A DNA stretch of 64,000 bases from Deltaproteobacteria bacterium (GTDB lineage: Bacteria; Desulfobacterota; Desulfarculia; Adiutricales; Adiutricaceae): NCBI GenBank assembly GCA_031279515.1, contig JAITII010000037.1, forward strand, positions 21,818 to 85,817. The letters are read 5' to 3'. The translations under genes were made by a program, and so were the position numbers. Below, one piece after another: positions 1 to 8,951 of this stretch; position 1 is the first letter of the stretch, and every line of letters starts with the position of its first letter. The notes below the pieces were generated by a model, which saw only the letters and a list, made by a program, of their open reading frames with translations, did no database searches and was not told where the DNA came from.

Positions 1-2759
1 ATGTAAACTCCCAAAATGTTGCTGTGGCTATAGTCTTTTATTACCACTGAATAAGAATGCACATCTACTAGGTAGTTAGTGGCATAAAAATCATTTTGCC
101 ACCTGTATTCCGACAGATTATCATTGGTGGGAGCCATTTGGTTTTTTCCCACTGTTACAAAATCTAGGAAATCCTGGGATGCTATGGAAGATAATACTTT
201 GCGGAACAGCTTCTCTGCGAAGTTCATATGCTCGGGAAAATTTTGCAAAAGCAAGTTGGACTTTTCGATTATATCTTTCAACCTGTTTGTCCAGAACTCT
301 TTTGTGCTACAAAGGTAGTCCCCTTTGAGAGCTCTGTGATAATCCACCCATTGGGAAGCCAAGGCTAACATTGAGTTGATGTTTTCTTGTACGATAACTC
401 CGTTGTTATTCCTAAAGGCTTGTTGGGTAAACTTGTCTACATTTTCTTCTATGAATTTTTTGAATGACTCGTCGTCTATGTATTTTATCGAGGAAGTTTC
501 CACATCACTAAGGTCTCCTTTGATGGCTGCCTCCAAAATGTCATGTAGTTTCCCTTTTTGCAAGACGGTTTTCCACAAGTGTGTTGCCAGCGTGTAGTCA
601 CAGTAGTGCTTGTCCAGGTATAACTTAAAGTCATCGGTTTTCTCAATTAATTGTGCATGTGCTGTCTTTAAGTTTTGTGCATTACAAAATATCCTAAAAT
701 CCCTAGAGTAATCTTCACTTGTGTCTATATCACAGAGTTGAACTAGACTATCTAACAAATCAGTTGAATAGCGTTTAGGTAGAAATTTAGAAAAAAATGT
801 GTAGAAACCTTTATAGAGAGGATTTGGAGCCATGATATTTGGATACAGAAGAGCTGTATACATTAAGATGGCCTCTTCCGGTTCCAGAGTTGTTTTCCTT
901 AGTCCCTTGTAGCGGTCTATTTCCTCGTTGATGTCTATAAAGGCCTGCTGTAGTGTAAAAGGTGCCGCTTTAAAGTTTAAACCCAAATGCAGAAGTTTCA
1001 TTAACCAACTAGCGAAGTAATTATCAACCGTTGCAACTGCAAGAAGATATGCGCTTCTAGTTTGGGATTTGTCCAGGAGTTTTATAGTAACACCTCTGAC
1101 GAGATCGCCCACAACATTATAAGGTAAGTCTTGTCCAGGAAGAGTTCCTTTTAGGGGAATTAAAAATTCTTCAAACTGTTGCAAATTTCTGTCTGCAAAC
1201 TCTTGGTCACCTTTTAGCAATCTCAGGTTACTTGTAGATGCGACGAGATTATCATCACTCATATCTGAACGCAACAGAGATAAAAATTCTTCATTATTAT
1301 AGTTATTGTCTGTTAAATCTTCATTGGCTAATCTAGTTAGCGTATCTCCCATTTGGTTGACATACATTTTTTGTTTGGGGAAGTCTGAAGGCCTAGAAAG
1401 AAGCTCAATTATATCTGAGCTGGTGATAGCAGCATTTGGAGAGCTGCCGCTTCCATCAAATAATGGTAGAACGTCCTTAGATTCTACCGGTGTAATAGTG
1501 TCATCTCCGTCTACTATGTCTATTTCACTTGTTCTGGTGGCAACTATATCGCTTTCATGATTCAAATCCATTAGTTCTTCACTTAGAGGTGGTAATTCAT
1601 CTGTCAATGAGTCTAAAATTGATTCATATGCACCTTCATTGAGTTTAGTTATAAAAGTACTGGAGAATTTATCTTTTAAGTTTATTAGTTGCGATTCCTT
1701 TAAAGGTTTGGTCATTAACAGGAGCTTTATGAGTTCTTTGCCTAATGGACACTCGGGTTCCCAATTTTTGTCTAATGGAAGTCTGTTAATTTTATTTATC
1801 ATTTGGGTCAAAGTATTGTAATCTGTCTTGCCAGGACGCACCAATTTTCGTATCTGAAGAAATATATATGCGGCTGAATTAGAAACCTGAAATGTTTCCT
1901 TTAATCTTTCTAATGGTTCGAATACTTGTTGGAACTGTTCATTCACCATTTCCCAATACGATACTATGTTGTCGGATTTTTTTGATATATCCTCAGGGGA
2001 GACTTTAAATAAGAAATCTAAATTTACGTTGGGCGTACTTTCAAATTTATCAATATTTTGCCAAAATTTGGCAAGTAAATCTTCGATCAAAGCCATCATT
2101 TCTTTTCCGTAAGAGTAGGCTTGTGCGACGATTTTCTTATTGTATTTCCAATGCTTTCCAGACATGATAGAGCATAACTTATTATTAATTACTTCAATTT
2201 CTTCGTTTAGCTTATTAAAATCTGCTCTTATTATGTGTTCTATCGTTTGTTTGATTTTTAAAATGTCAATATATTTATCCCTAGCATTTTGAGTTTCTGG
2301 AGGTACATATGGTACATTTGATTTGATTTTTGGCAAAAACTTCAATGATTGTAGCAGTTGCAATAGAACAAAGTCAGTTTCTAGAATTTGCTCATTTTTT
2401 TCATCCAGCATATCAAGGAAGATAAACAAAAGCTGTTGCCAATTGGAGAATCTTAGTTTCCTGGCTTTTTCAAAGGGAGGTTTAAATATTGCGGTATGCC
2501 ATAAAAAGATGAGTTCTTGTAACAACTTTTCATTCATGGCGATTTTTTGCATTTCTTCTAAGCGGCTTTTGCTGGTCAAGGCTATTTTAGGGTATTTTTT
2601 AGCAAAAAAGCTATAATCAAATTTGCAAGCCCTAAAGAAGCGTTCACATTCTTCCGGATACAAGCTAAGATCGCTCAAAAGGGTCTGGATGCAGTCTTTT
2701 TTCATCATTGCTCTAACTAACTCAGTGGGTAAGAGCTGCTTTTTTTCTGTTTTTTTCAT
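1..2759 (-). CDS. Large unrecognised protein, 3' end beyond the left edge (919 codons visible)
   Basis: An uninterrupted minus-strand reading frame opens with ATG at 2759-2757, preceded by an AGAGATG ribosome-binding stretch, and stays open to base 1, so the stop lies outside the window. The visible product begins MKKTEKKQLLPTELV and is rich in Lys, Leu, Asn, Glu and Phe. I see no signal peptide, membrane segment or nucleotide-binding loop. The N-terminal part looks like an all-helical soluble protein. A central acidic, Ser/Thr/Asp-rich stretch near residues 390-440 looks like a flexible linker between two helical halves. Base composition is clearly more AT-rich than the housekeeping genes, and 1.7 kb of spacer separates it from apgM. 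I do not recognise a family. A large effector or accessory protein gained by transfer is possible but is only a guess. The short plus-strand frames across it are shadows. Confidence 0.8.
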   Translation of the reverse strand, partial: MKKTEKKQLLPTELVRAMMKKDCIQTLLSDLSLYPEECERFFRACKFDYSFFAKKYPKIALTSKSRLEEMQKIAMNEKLLQELIFLWHTAIFKPPFEKARKLRFSNWQQLLFIFLDMLDEKNEQILETDFVLLQLLQSLKFLPKIKSNVPYVPPETQNARDKYIDILKIKQTIEHIIRADFNKLNEEIEVINNKLCSIMSGKHWKYNKKIVAQAYSYGKEMMALIEDLLAKFWQNIDKFESTPNVNLDFLFKVSPEDISKKSDNIVSYWEMVNEQFQQVFEPLERLKETFQVSNSAAYIFLQIRKLVRPGKTDYNTLTQMINKINRLPLDKNWEPECPLGKELIKLLLMTKPLKESQLINLKDKFSSTFITKLNEGAYESILDSLTDELPPLSEELMDLNHESDIVATRTSEIDIVDGDDTITPVESKDVLPLFDGSGSSPNAAITSSDIIELLSRPSDFPKQKMYVNQMGDTLTRLANEDLTDNNYNNEEFLSLLRSDMSDDNLVASTSNLRLLKGDQEFADRNLQQFEEFLIPLKGTLPGQDLPYNVVGDLVRGVTIKLLDKSQTRSAYLLAVATVDNYFASWLMKLLHLGLNFKAAPFTLQQAFIDINEEIDRYKGLRKTTLEPEEAILMYTALLYPNIMAPNPLYKGFYTFFSKFLPKRYSTDLLDSLVQLCDIDTSEDYSRDFRIFCNAQNLKTAHAQLIEKTDDFKLYLDKHYCDYTLATHLWKTVLQKGKLHDILEAAIKGDLSDVETSSIKYIDDESFKKFIEENVDKFTQQAFRNNNGVIVQENINSMLALASQWVDYHRALKGDYLCSTKEFWTNRLKDIIEKSNLLLQNFPEHMNFAEKLFRKVLSSIASQDFLDFVTVGKNQMAPTNDNLSEYRWQNDFYATNYLVDVHSYSVVIKDYSHSNILGVY

Positions 2760-3170
2760 GTTACATCTCTTTTTGCGGACCTATATACAGCGAAATAATC
2801 AAAGAACAAAGCTATCCCATGGGGCAAAAAGCTATTTGTGGGAACTTTGTTGGTATTAAAGAAGATGGGTAAGTTAGCTCAGAACAGAAAGGTCTCCCTA
2901 AAAAACCATAGGTTTTAGTATTTCTTAAGGACTTTCCATTTTATGGAACTCTAACGCCTTGTGATAATTATATCCATACTTGTATTCATTTTGTCAATTA
3001 AATTAGAAGGTGCGCTTTAATCTTGTCTTTAATTTTATCCCTCTTTTCTAGAGTGAAATGTCCTTTGCTATTTACTCCCTTATAACACAATATTCTTTAT
3101 AATTCGATGTTGTATTAAAAATAATATTATTACACCATATGTAGCAGGGATTTTTATATCTTTACGCTAA

Positions 3171-3235
3171 AAGGCCCTTATGAGTTTTAGGTTCGCCATG
3201 CTAATGGGTTCTGCCAGAGTTTTTTTAAGGGCCTT
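3171..3235. repeat. Inverted repeat with 45-nt loop
   Basis: AAGGCCCTTA at 3171-3180 pairs perfectly with TAAGGGCCTT at 3226-3235. Flanking GGGATT-like and AATCCC bases could extend the stem. There is no adjacent gene end, so a terminator role is uncertain. Confidence 0.4.
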
Positions 3236-3444
3236 ATAATCCCTATTTGTGCCTAGCCAGAATCTACGGAAAGCTACCTAAATCTTAGACCTGTGGTTAA
3301 ATAGCCCCTTTTAGTACTATGGAAGGCTATACCTTAAGCCCCAGGGAGAGCCTTTTATCGTATTGGGATAAAAAGAAAATATCCACCATATATTGTGGAA
3401 CAATCGTCTAAAACAGGCTCATCTTGACGAATTTTAAAGCTAGA

Positions 3445-3610
3445 TTACGACGTAAAAAGTCTCAAAAATTTCAGATGAAAAAAGAGTCAATATTTAGTAG
3501 CAATATAATGCAACATCGACACTATATAGTACTAATTCATATCTCTGATTATACGGGTCCCTTTTACGCTGCGATAAATTAAAAGAAGAGATAGTTTGTT
3601 TAAAGATAAA
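3445..3610. repeat. Diverged dispersed repeat, copy A
   Basis: This stretch aligns by eye in direct orientation with about 42580-42735. Shared blocks include CAGATGAAAA, ATATTTAGTA, ATATCTCT and GGTCCCTTTTAC in the same order with similar spacing. Both copies lie in gene-poor AT-rich DNA, so this looks like an old duplicated or mobile sequence. No transposase is attached. Confidence 0.5.
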
Positions 3611-4419
3611 CTCCTGTTTAATGATATCCTTATCCGCTTTAGCCCTTTGGCTTATTTTTATCTGCATAAAAATATAGCTTAATAGATGCACTATATTTAA
3701 CTTTACGCCTTTCAGATGGCTTTTCAAATAGCGTGCTTAGGTCAGGTGATTAATCGCTCCCAAGATGACTATCCCCTTAAAAGCTGCTGTCAATTGGCGG
3801 GAGCTTTCTTTGAAGCCATCCTTTCTAACAAATGGCCCCTTAACTTTCTCTGGTTATTAGATTGAGACAATAATGCGCCAGCTTGGTAGTGACCTTAAGG
3901 TGGGTAAGATCCCACAAAGCTACTAAAGGGGGGCAGATTTAAACCCGATGTTAGGCTATAGCTCTAGGTTACCCTATTATAGGGAGTAATATTTTAACAG
4001 GCCTTAGGGCTTAAATCATTTTACCTTAGGCTACTATACTCTTTTAATTTGCAAGACAGATTAAGCCATATCTGGCCCGGTAATTATCCTCAAGCTAAGG
4101 CCCAAAACTATTGTAAAAACCCACCCCCTCTTGGTGAACTAGAAACCTTTTTCAGGGCGCTGCCAGCTAAAAAGGGCAAAATCCAACCCTTTATAAGCTG
4201 TTTTAAAGCCCACCCTGATGGCAGGAGCAGCACCGCTAACCCAAAAAGAGGGGGGGACCTAGGGTTAGATCTTATAATAAGCTCCCCTTAGCCCTTGATT
4301 TCTTCCTCTAAATTACCTATATTTATTGTTTTTGGGGCCTCCAATAAGCCCGATAATTAGCAAAAGCTCCCCATTATTAACCACTTTCTAGGAGCACAGG
4401 CTCACCAGACAGATCCTAT

Positions 4420-5625
4420 ATGAAATATGTAATCCTAATTGGCGACGGCATGGGAGACTATCCCCTGGAAAGCTTAGGCGGCCGCAGCCCCCTGGAATAC
4501 GCCACCACAGCCAACCTGGACAGGCTGGCAAAGGAGGGCATGTTGGCCAGGTGTGCCACCATTCCCGAAGGCATGGCGCCTGGCTCTGATGTGGCTATTT
4601 TTTCTCTCATGGCGTATTGCGCCAAAGGAGTCTTGGAGGGACGCGGCCCCCTGGAGGCTGCAGCCCTAAAAATTCCTTTAAAGGAGGGGGACCTGGCCTT
4701 TCGCATGAACCTTGTAACTGTAGGGCATGATGGGGCCGATACTATTATGCTTAACCACGCCTCCGGGGATATCTCTAACCCCGAGGCAGGGGAACTAATA
4801 AGCGCCTTAAAAGAGAATATGCCCCTGGCGGGGCAAAAGATCTACCAAGGCGTTAGCTATCGCCACATCTTAATTTGGCCAGGGGCACCTCTGGGGCTGC
4901 CCTCCATTCCCCCCCACGATCATTTGGATGAGAAGATTACCAATCTGATAAACGAGCCCAAAAATGCCCCTATTATGGATCTGGTGAAGGCCTCCTGGCC
5001 CATCCTAGAAAACCATCCTGTAAATAAAAAAAGGGTCCAGGCGGGTTTGCCCCCTGCCAACTCCATCTGGCTTTGGGGCCAGGGCCGCACCCCTATTGTG
5101 AAAAGCTACAAGGAGCGCTGGGGCATAACTGGGGCCACAGTCTCGGCAGTGGATATCATAAGGGGACTTGCCATTACCACTGGACTTGTACCTTTAACTG
5201 TTCCAGGTGCCACAGGTACCTTGGACACCAATTACGAAGGCAAGGTAGAGGCAGCCCTAGCTGCCTTAAAGAGCTACGATCTAGTGATAGTCCATCTGGA
5301 GGCCCCGGACGAGTGCTCCCACCAGGGGGATTTGAAAAGTAAAATAAAAGCCATAGAGAACTTTGATGCCAGGATAGTAGGTCCTATCTTAAAAGCCCTT
5401 CCCTCCTTTGGGGACTATAGGATCCTCTGCTCCTGCGATCACTATACCCCTGTCATGAAAAAGACCCACTCTAGCGATCCAGTACCCTTTGTCCTCTACG
5501 ATAGCCAGAACCCAGCTCAGAGCGGCGGGCAAGGTTACTCGGAAAAGGAAGCTGCAAAAAATCCCACTATAATTCCCGACGGTCCTAGCCTGGGGCTACT
5601 CTTTTTTGGCCCGGAAAGGCAATAG
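4420..5625 (+). CDS. apgM: Cofactor-independent phosphoglycerate mutase, archaeal type (ApgM)
   Basis: The 401-residue product should interconvert 3- and 2-phosphoglycerate in glycolysis/gluconeogenesis in the cytosol, without 2,3-bisphosphoglycerate. It belongs to the alkaline-phosphatase-like metalloenzyme superfamily. The N-terminus MKYVILIGDGMGD holds the first metal-binding Asp (Asp9). APGSDVA around Ser56 is the expected phosphoserine nucleophile. DECSHQGD and CSCDHYTP near the C-terminus supply further metal ligands. Length is normal for ApgM (about 400). The enzyme acts one step before enolase, which is encoded at 33.6-34.9 kb. It is followed within 4 nt by the thioesterase gene, suggesting co-transcription. 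The ribosome-binding site is weak (AGGAG is about 25 nt upstream), but the start matches the family N-terminus. Confidence 0.93.
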   Translation: MKYVILIGDGMGDYPLESLGGRSPLEYATTANLDRLAKEGMLARCATIPEGMAPGSDVAIFSLMAYCAKGVLEGRGPLEAAALKIPLKEGDLAFRMNLVTVGHDGADTIMLNHASGDISNPEAGELISALKENMPLAGQKIYQGVSYRHILIWPGAPLGLPSIPPHDHLDEKITNLINEPKNAPIMDLVKASWPILENHPVNKKRVQAGLPPANSIWLWGQGRTPIVKSYKERWGITGATVSAVDIIRGLAITTGLVPLTVPGATGTLDTNYEGKVEAALAALKSYDLVIVHLEAPDECSHQGDLKSKIKAIENFDARIVGPILKALPSFGDYRILCSCDHYTPVMKKTHSSDPVPFVLYDSQNPAQSGGQGYSEKEAAKNPTIIPDGPSLGLLFFGPERQ

Positions 5626-5629
5626 TCTC

Positions 5630-6067
5630 ATGCTCACATTAAAAGAAGACAAAGCCCAATACCTATCCACCAGCTGGTACAGGGTACTTTACGTCGATAC
5701 AGACACCATGGGCATAGTAAATAATGCCCACTATTTTCGCTTTTTTGAAAAAGCCCGGGGCGAATATTTGCGTCAGCTAAACTGCTCTTACGCCTCTATA
5801 GAAGAGCGGGGCATCCGCACCCCCCTTACAGAAGCCTTTGCCCATTTTTACCAGCCCTTCCATTACGATGACCTCATCCGCCTGGAGACGTGGATCTCCC
5901 AGTTGAAAAAGGCAAGCTTCCGCTTTGACTACAGGCTCTACAAAGACAAAGAGAACAACTTGAGGGTATCTGGCCATACCCTCCATGCTACATTGAACTG
6001 GGACAATAAGGTAATAAAGATTCCTGACTGGCTCTTAGAATCCCTGTTCCCTAAAAAGGGAAGATAG
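5630..6067 (+). CDS. YbgC/FadM-type hotdog acyl-CoA thioesterase
   Basis: The 145-residue protein has the 4-hydroxybenzoyl-CoA thioesterase fold signature. The motif DTDTMG at residues 23-28 is followed by IVNNAHYFRFFEKAR, placing the catalytic Asp and the hotdog helix as in YbgC. It probably hydrolyses short acyl-CoA thioesters in the cytosol, but the substrate cannot be read from sequence. I chose the ATG at 5630 because GGAAAGG lies just upstream. An in-frame upstream start at 5606 would overlap apgM by 20 nt and add eight residues not typical of the family. The gene is convergent with the SprT-like gene, 52 nt away. Confidence 0.85.
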   Translation: MLTLKEDKAQYLSTSWYRVLYVDTDTMGIVNNAHYFRFFEKARGEYLRQLNCSYASIEERGIRTPLTEAFAHFYQPFHYDDLIRLETWISQLKKASFRFDYRLYKDKENNLRVSGHTLHATLNWDNKVIKIPDWLLESLFPKKGR

Positions 6068-6119
6068 ATAGCTTTCTAAGGGTGCATTTAAAAAAATGAG
6101 GTGTTTTTTTTCAAACGGG

Positions 6120-7568
6120 TCAAGGCATAAGATACCTCTTTCCCTCGTCTTGGCCAGGTGCTTCGTCTCCCGCCTCCAAAGGCCTATTGATATTAAGCGA
6201 TTTTCCATACGCGTAACCGGCGTTGGCGCTTAAAGCGTCAGAGGGATTAAAACCTTGCCTCCTAGTATTAGTCAACCTAGAAAATACAGTATTGACATAA
6301 TCTTTGAGGCCCGGATCCTTTATTTCCATGAGGGCAGAATAGTTTTCCGCTCCGCCTGTTAAATGCGAGTTTTCGGAGGCCTTGGCGGCTTGCCTAAGTT
6401 TTTGGTCAAATCCTACCAAAAGGCTTCCTTGAAAAGAATAGCGGGCGCTCATCGTCAAGGGTCTAGAAGTTCTGTGATACTCTTGCCATAATGTTTCAGT
6501 CCTTTCCATGAGGAAATGGAAGATGTATTCTGCGAAGACCAGGTTTTCAGGTCGACCGCATATTATAAGATTCTTTTCCATCCTATCACGAATGGCATTG
6601 TAACTAGTCGAATAAATGGGGACTACACAAAAATGGTTATTTAAGATCAATGCAATCTGATTGATCCTATCACTTAACCTGACCCGTTTTAACTCAATTG
6701 ATCTCCTGCCGTAAGAACTCTTTTGGTTTTTCTCTTCAATGGCTTTGATATTGTGTTTGGCCATAATACGTGCCACGGCAGCCAGTGCTGCTTCTGATTC
6801 GGCAGCTACCTTGGAATTGGAAAGCCTTAAGAGCTTTTTTACCTTTGATAAAACATTCTGGGCTTCCGGCTCTACAGGATAGCTAAAAAATTTTACCTCC
6901 GGGTTGGGAGTAAGCACCATATTCTCAACTGTGTCAGTCAAGTAAAATGGATGGATACCAAGCCTTAGGCCAAAGTCTTCAAACATTTGCGTATGAAGTC
7001 CGGACCTGTCATAACCTCCATTCATGGCTATGCTATACATCATGTGGTGGAGGGCCTCATGCTTGTAAAACTCTTCCACCACAAACCAGGGAAAATTAAA
7101 GACCAGTTCCTCCGAAATGTAGATTTTCTTTTCTCTACGGCTGTAACCAGCCCAGTAGGGTGCCCCGGACATAAAAATAACGCGCGGTGGGTGTAAATAA
7201 AAATCTTCATAGGGTAATTTTGAAGAAGACCATAGGTGAGTACCTCTGTATAACATAGACGCCCAATTTTTCTTCAGTGATTCGGGCACATTTCCTACTG
7301 CAAGAGGCAAAGTTCTATCATAGCCCCCTGTCCTAAAGTTGCCTTTCCAGTTCACCCAGGTCAAAGGAATTTCAGTGGTATTGGAGTCTCCCGCACCAGG
7401 CGGGGTCTGGCTTTTAGGCTCACCTTGGTCAGTTTGGCTAGCACCTGGATCTTTAAAATTATCTTGACTTTCTAGACTAGTTGCCTTTAATTTTAGCTCT
7501 CGCTCAGCTTTAAGCTTGCGCAAGTACTTTTTTTGCGATCTAGACAATCCTTTTTTGTTTTTTTTCAC
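6120..7568 (-). CDS. SprT-like metallopeptidase-type domain plus DUF2786 protein
   Basis: The 482-residue product has a basic, low-complexity N-terminus (Lys/Gln/Ser/Thr-rich to about residue 75). A segment follows with HEALHH, a zincin-like HExxH-type site in which the Glu follows the first His. A second possible ligand region (GLHTQMFEDFGLRLG) lies about 20 residues on, as in SprT-like proteins. From about residue 240, KVKKLLRLSNS followed by EAALAAVARIMAKHNI matches DUF2786. The rest resembles the region that usually follows DUF2786. Such proteins are common in bacterial accessory and phage-derived DNA; cellular role is unknown. There are no membrane segments. The gene stands alone, flanked by a convergent gene and a 780-bp AT-rich spacer. 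Confidence 0.7.
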   Translation of the reverse strand: MKKNKKGLSRSQKKYLRKLKAERELKLKATSLESQDNFKDPGASQTDQGEPKSQTPPGAGDSNTTEIPLTWVNWKGNFRTGGYDRTLPLAVGNVPESLKKNWASMLYRGTHLWSSSKLPYEDFYLHPPRVIFMSGAPYWAGYSRREKKIYISEELVFNFPWFVVEEFYKHEALHHMMYSIAMNGGYDRSGLHTQMFEDFGLRLGIHPFYLTDTVENMVLTPNPEVKFFSYPVEPEAQNVLSKVKKLLRLSNSKVAAESEAALAAVARIMAKHNIKAIEEKNQKSSYGRRSIELKRVRLSDRINQIALILNNHFCVVPIYSTSYNAIRDRMEKNLIICGRPENLVFAEYIFHFLMERTETLWQEYHRTSRPLTMSARYSFQGSLLVGFDQKLRQAAKASENSHLTGGAENYSALMEIKDPGLKDYVNTVFSRLTNTRRQGFNPSDALSANAGYAYGKSLNINRPLEAGDEAPGQDEGKRYLMP

Positions 7569-8347
7569 CTTTATCCTCCATCTCTGACGCCCCTTAGGAA
7601 AGCTTTAAAACATCATTTAGCTTGAAGTATTCTGTAAAGGCCATGCGGCATTTTCAATTTAGGGGCAATTTTTTAAGGTAGAAGTCCTGGGAAATAACTA
7701 GAAATACACAAAAAACACGAGAACATTTAGGTAAAATTGTTAAAGCCCTGATTTTTGCCAGTGCCTGAAAAAGGCAAGTAACTACTCTATATAGGTATAC
7801 TAAAATATACAATACTGTATATATAAGATGAGGCCTTGAAAGTGAATAAACATACGTATTTAGTGGGTTTTCAATAGGTACCATCAAAATCTTGTAGATA
7901 CCGATAGAAAGGTAGAAATGTTTAAATACCTAGCTTAAATACGACAATATATCTGGTGCTGATCTAAATATAGCAGATTTTTTTTTGCAAGTAAAATATT
8001 TTGTGCCATTTAAAAATATTTTCCCTAAGTTGGCCTACTTGATTTTGTTAACCAACCCCTAGAGGGCTTAAGATAAGATACTAAAGCTTTATGATTATTT
8101 TTGTGGGCTTTAGGCTTTCCAAACAAGAACTTTCCCTTAGATTTCGGCTACAATAGAAACCTCAAAAGACCTCTAGCCCTAAGCTATCTTTTTGAATACA
8201 AGATAATGTACAATATTAGCTTTTAATGCTGTATAATGTATTTCGTTAAGCAACATAAAACCTAGCTTGCCCCATGCCAGCTATTAGAATTAAATAATAT
8301 ATAATTAAATATAATTATATATATTAACGATTTTTAAAGGTAATAAG
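7569..8347. other. AT-rich spacer
   Basis: I see no convincing gene. A minus-strand 77-codon frame at 7654-7887 lacks a good ribosome-binding site and has low-complexity composition. An AT-only inverted repeat (TATATAATTA 8298-8307 with TAATTATATA 8312-8321) lies 27 nt before the next start codon and may be part of its promoter region. Confidence 0.6.
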
Positions 8348-8671
8348 ATGGCTGATAAAGATGAATTATGGAAAAAGGCGAAACGCGTATGTAGGCTCAA
8401 TTTGGAGGATATTGCACTTGCCAAAAGCCTGGGATTGAATCCTAAAGGCCTTATGAAAAACGTTCCCAATAGTAAAGAGAAGTGGAAGTTACCAGTAAAA
8501 GAGTGGATCCATTACATTGATGAGTCCCGACAACGCAAAGCCCTACAGAAAAAGAAGCGCAAGGAAAAGGCCGAAAAAGATAGGCTAGAGAAGGAAGAGG
8601 CTCTAAAAGATAGGCTAGAGAAGGAAAATATAATAGAGGAGGAAAAAAATAGCGGGCCAATTGGTTCATGA
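8348..8671 (+). CDS. Small conserved-looking hypothetical protein with charged C-terminal helix
   Basis: The 107-residue product has a compact N-terminal half (residues 1-60: LWKKAKRVCRLNLEDIALAK, then SLGLNPKGLMKNVPN and WKLPVKEWIHYI). I recall that combination from small hypothetical proteins of several phyla, where an LGLNP-type helix and a Trp-rich segment are conserved. The second half is a Lys/Glu coiled-coil-like helix with an imperfect internal repeat (DRLEKEEALKDRLEKE). A ribosome-binding stretch AAAGG lies about 8 nt before the ATG. Function is unknown. The downstream gene thrS starts 280 nt later. Confidence 0.7.
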   Translation: MADKDELWKKAKRVCRLNLEDIALAKSLGLNPKGLMKNVPNSKEKWKLPVKEWIHYIDESRQRKALQKKKRKEKAEKDRLEKEEALKDRLEKENIIEEEKNSGPIGS

Positions 8672-8951
8672 TGCCAGTAGCTAGGGCTATTTTCTTTGCT
8701 TTTTGTGAATATGGAAAATCTTCCCAGCCCTTCTTTTCACCCCCTCCCTGTGCTAAAATCCAAGCCGTCTACTGTGGCCAATCGGGATGCCAGCTTATCC
8801 CCCAAAGGCAAGAAATCGCTCTTGGAAGTGATCTTCATAACAGCTCTTGGCAGTTTTCTTGCTAATATTAAAAATAGTAGGCGGGCCGGAAAAAATGGCC
8901 CTCTTGGTCACCTCATTTTTTGGTGGCATAATTTCACCCCTAGGATAGAAG

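Larger units (their letters stand above)
2760..4419. other. Long AT-rich spacer without a convincing gene
   Basis: No frame here has a good start, ribosome-binding site and protein-like composition. It holds a 10-bp perfect inverted repeat (3171-3180 with 3226-3235) and one copy of a diverged dispersed repeat (about 3445-3610). A loose GC-rich inverted repeat pairs CCCCCTCTT near 4122 with AAGAGGGGG near 4247. It may be the remains of decayed genes. Confidence 0.6.

Noticed and set aside
4049..4291. 80-codon plus-strand frame in the first spacer
   Set aside because: No ribosome-binding site and Pro/Lys-rich composition unlike a folded protein.
7654..7887. 77-codon minus-strand frame
   Set aside because: No ribosome-binding site and hydrophobic low-complexity composition from AT-rich DNA.
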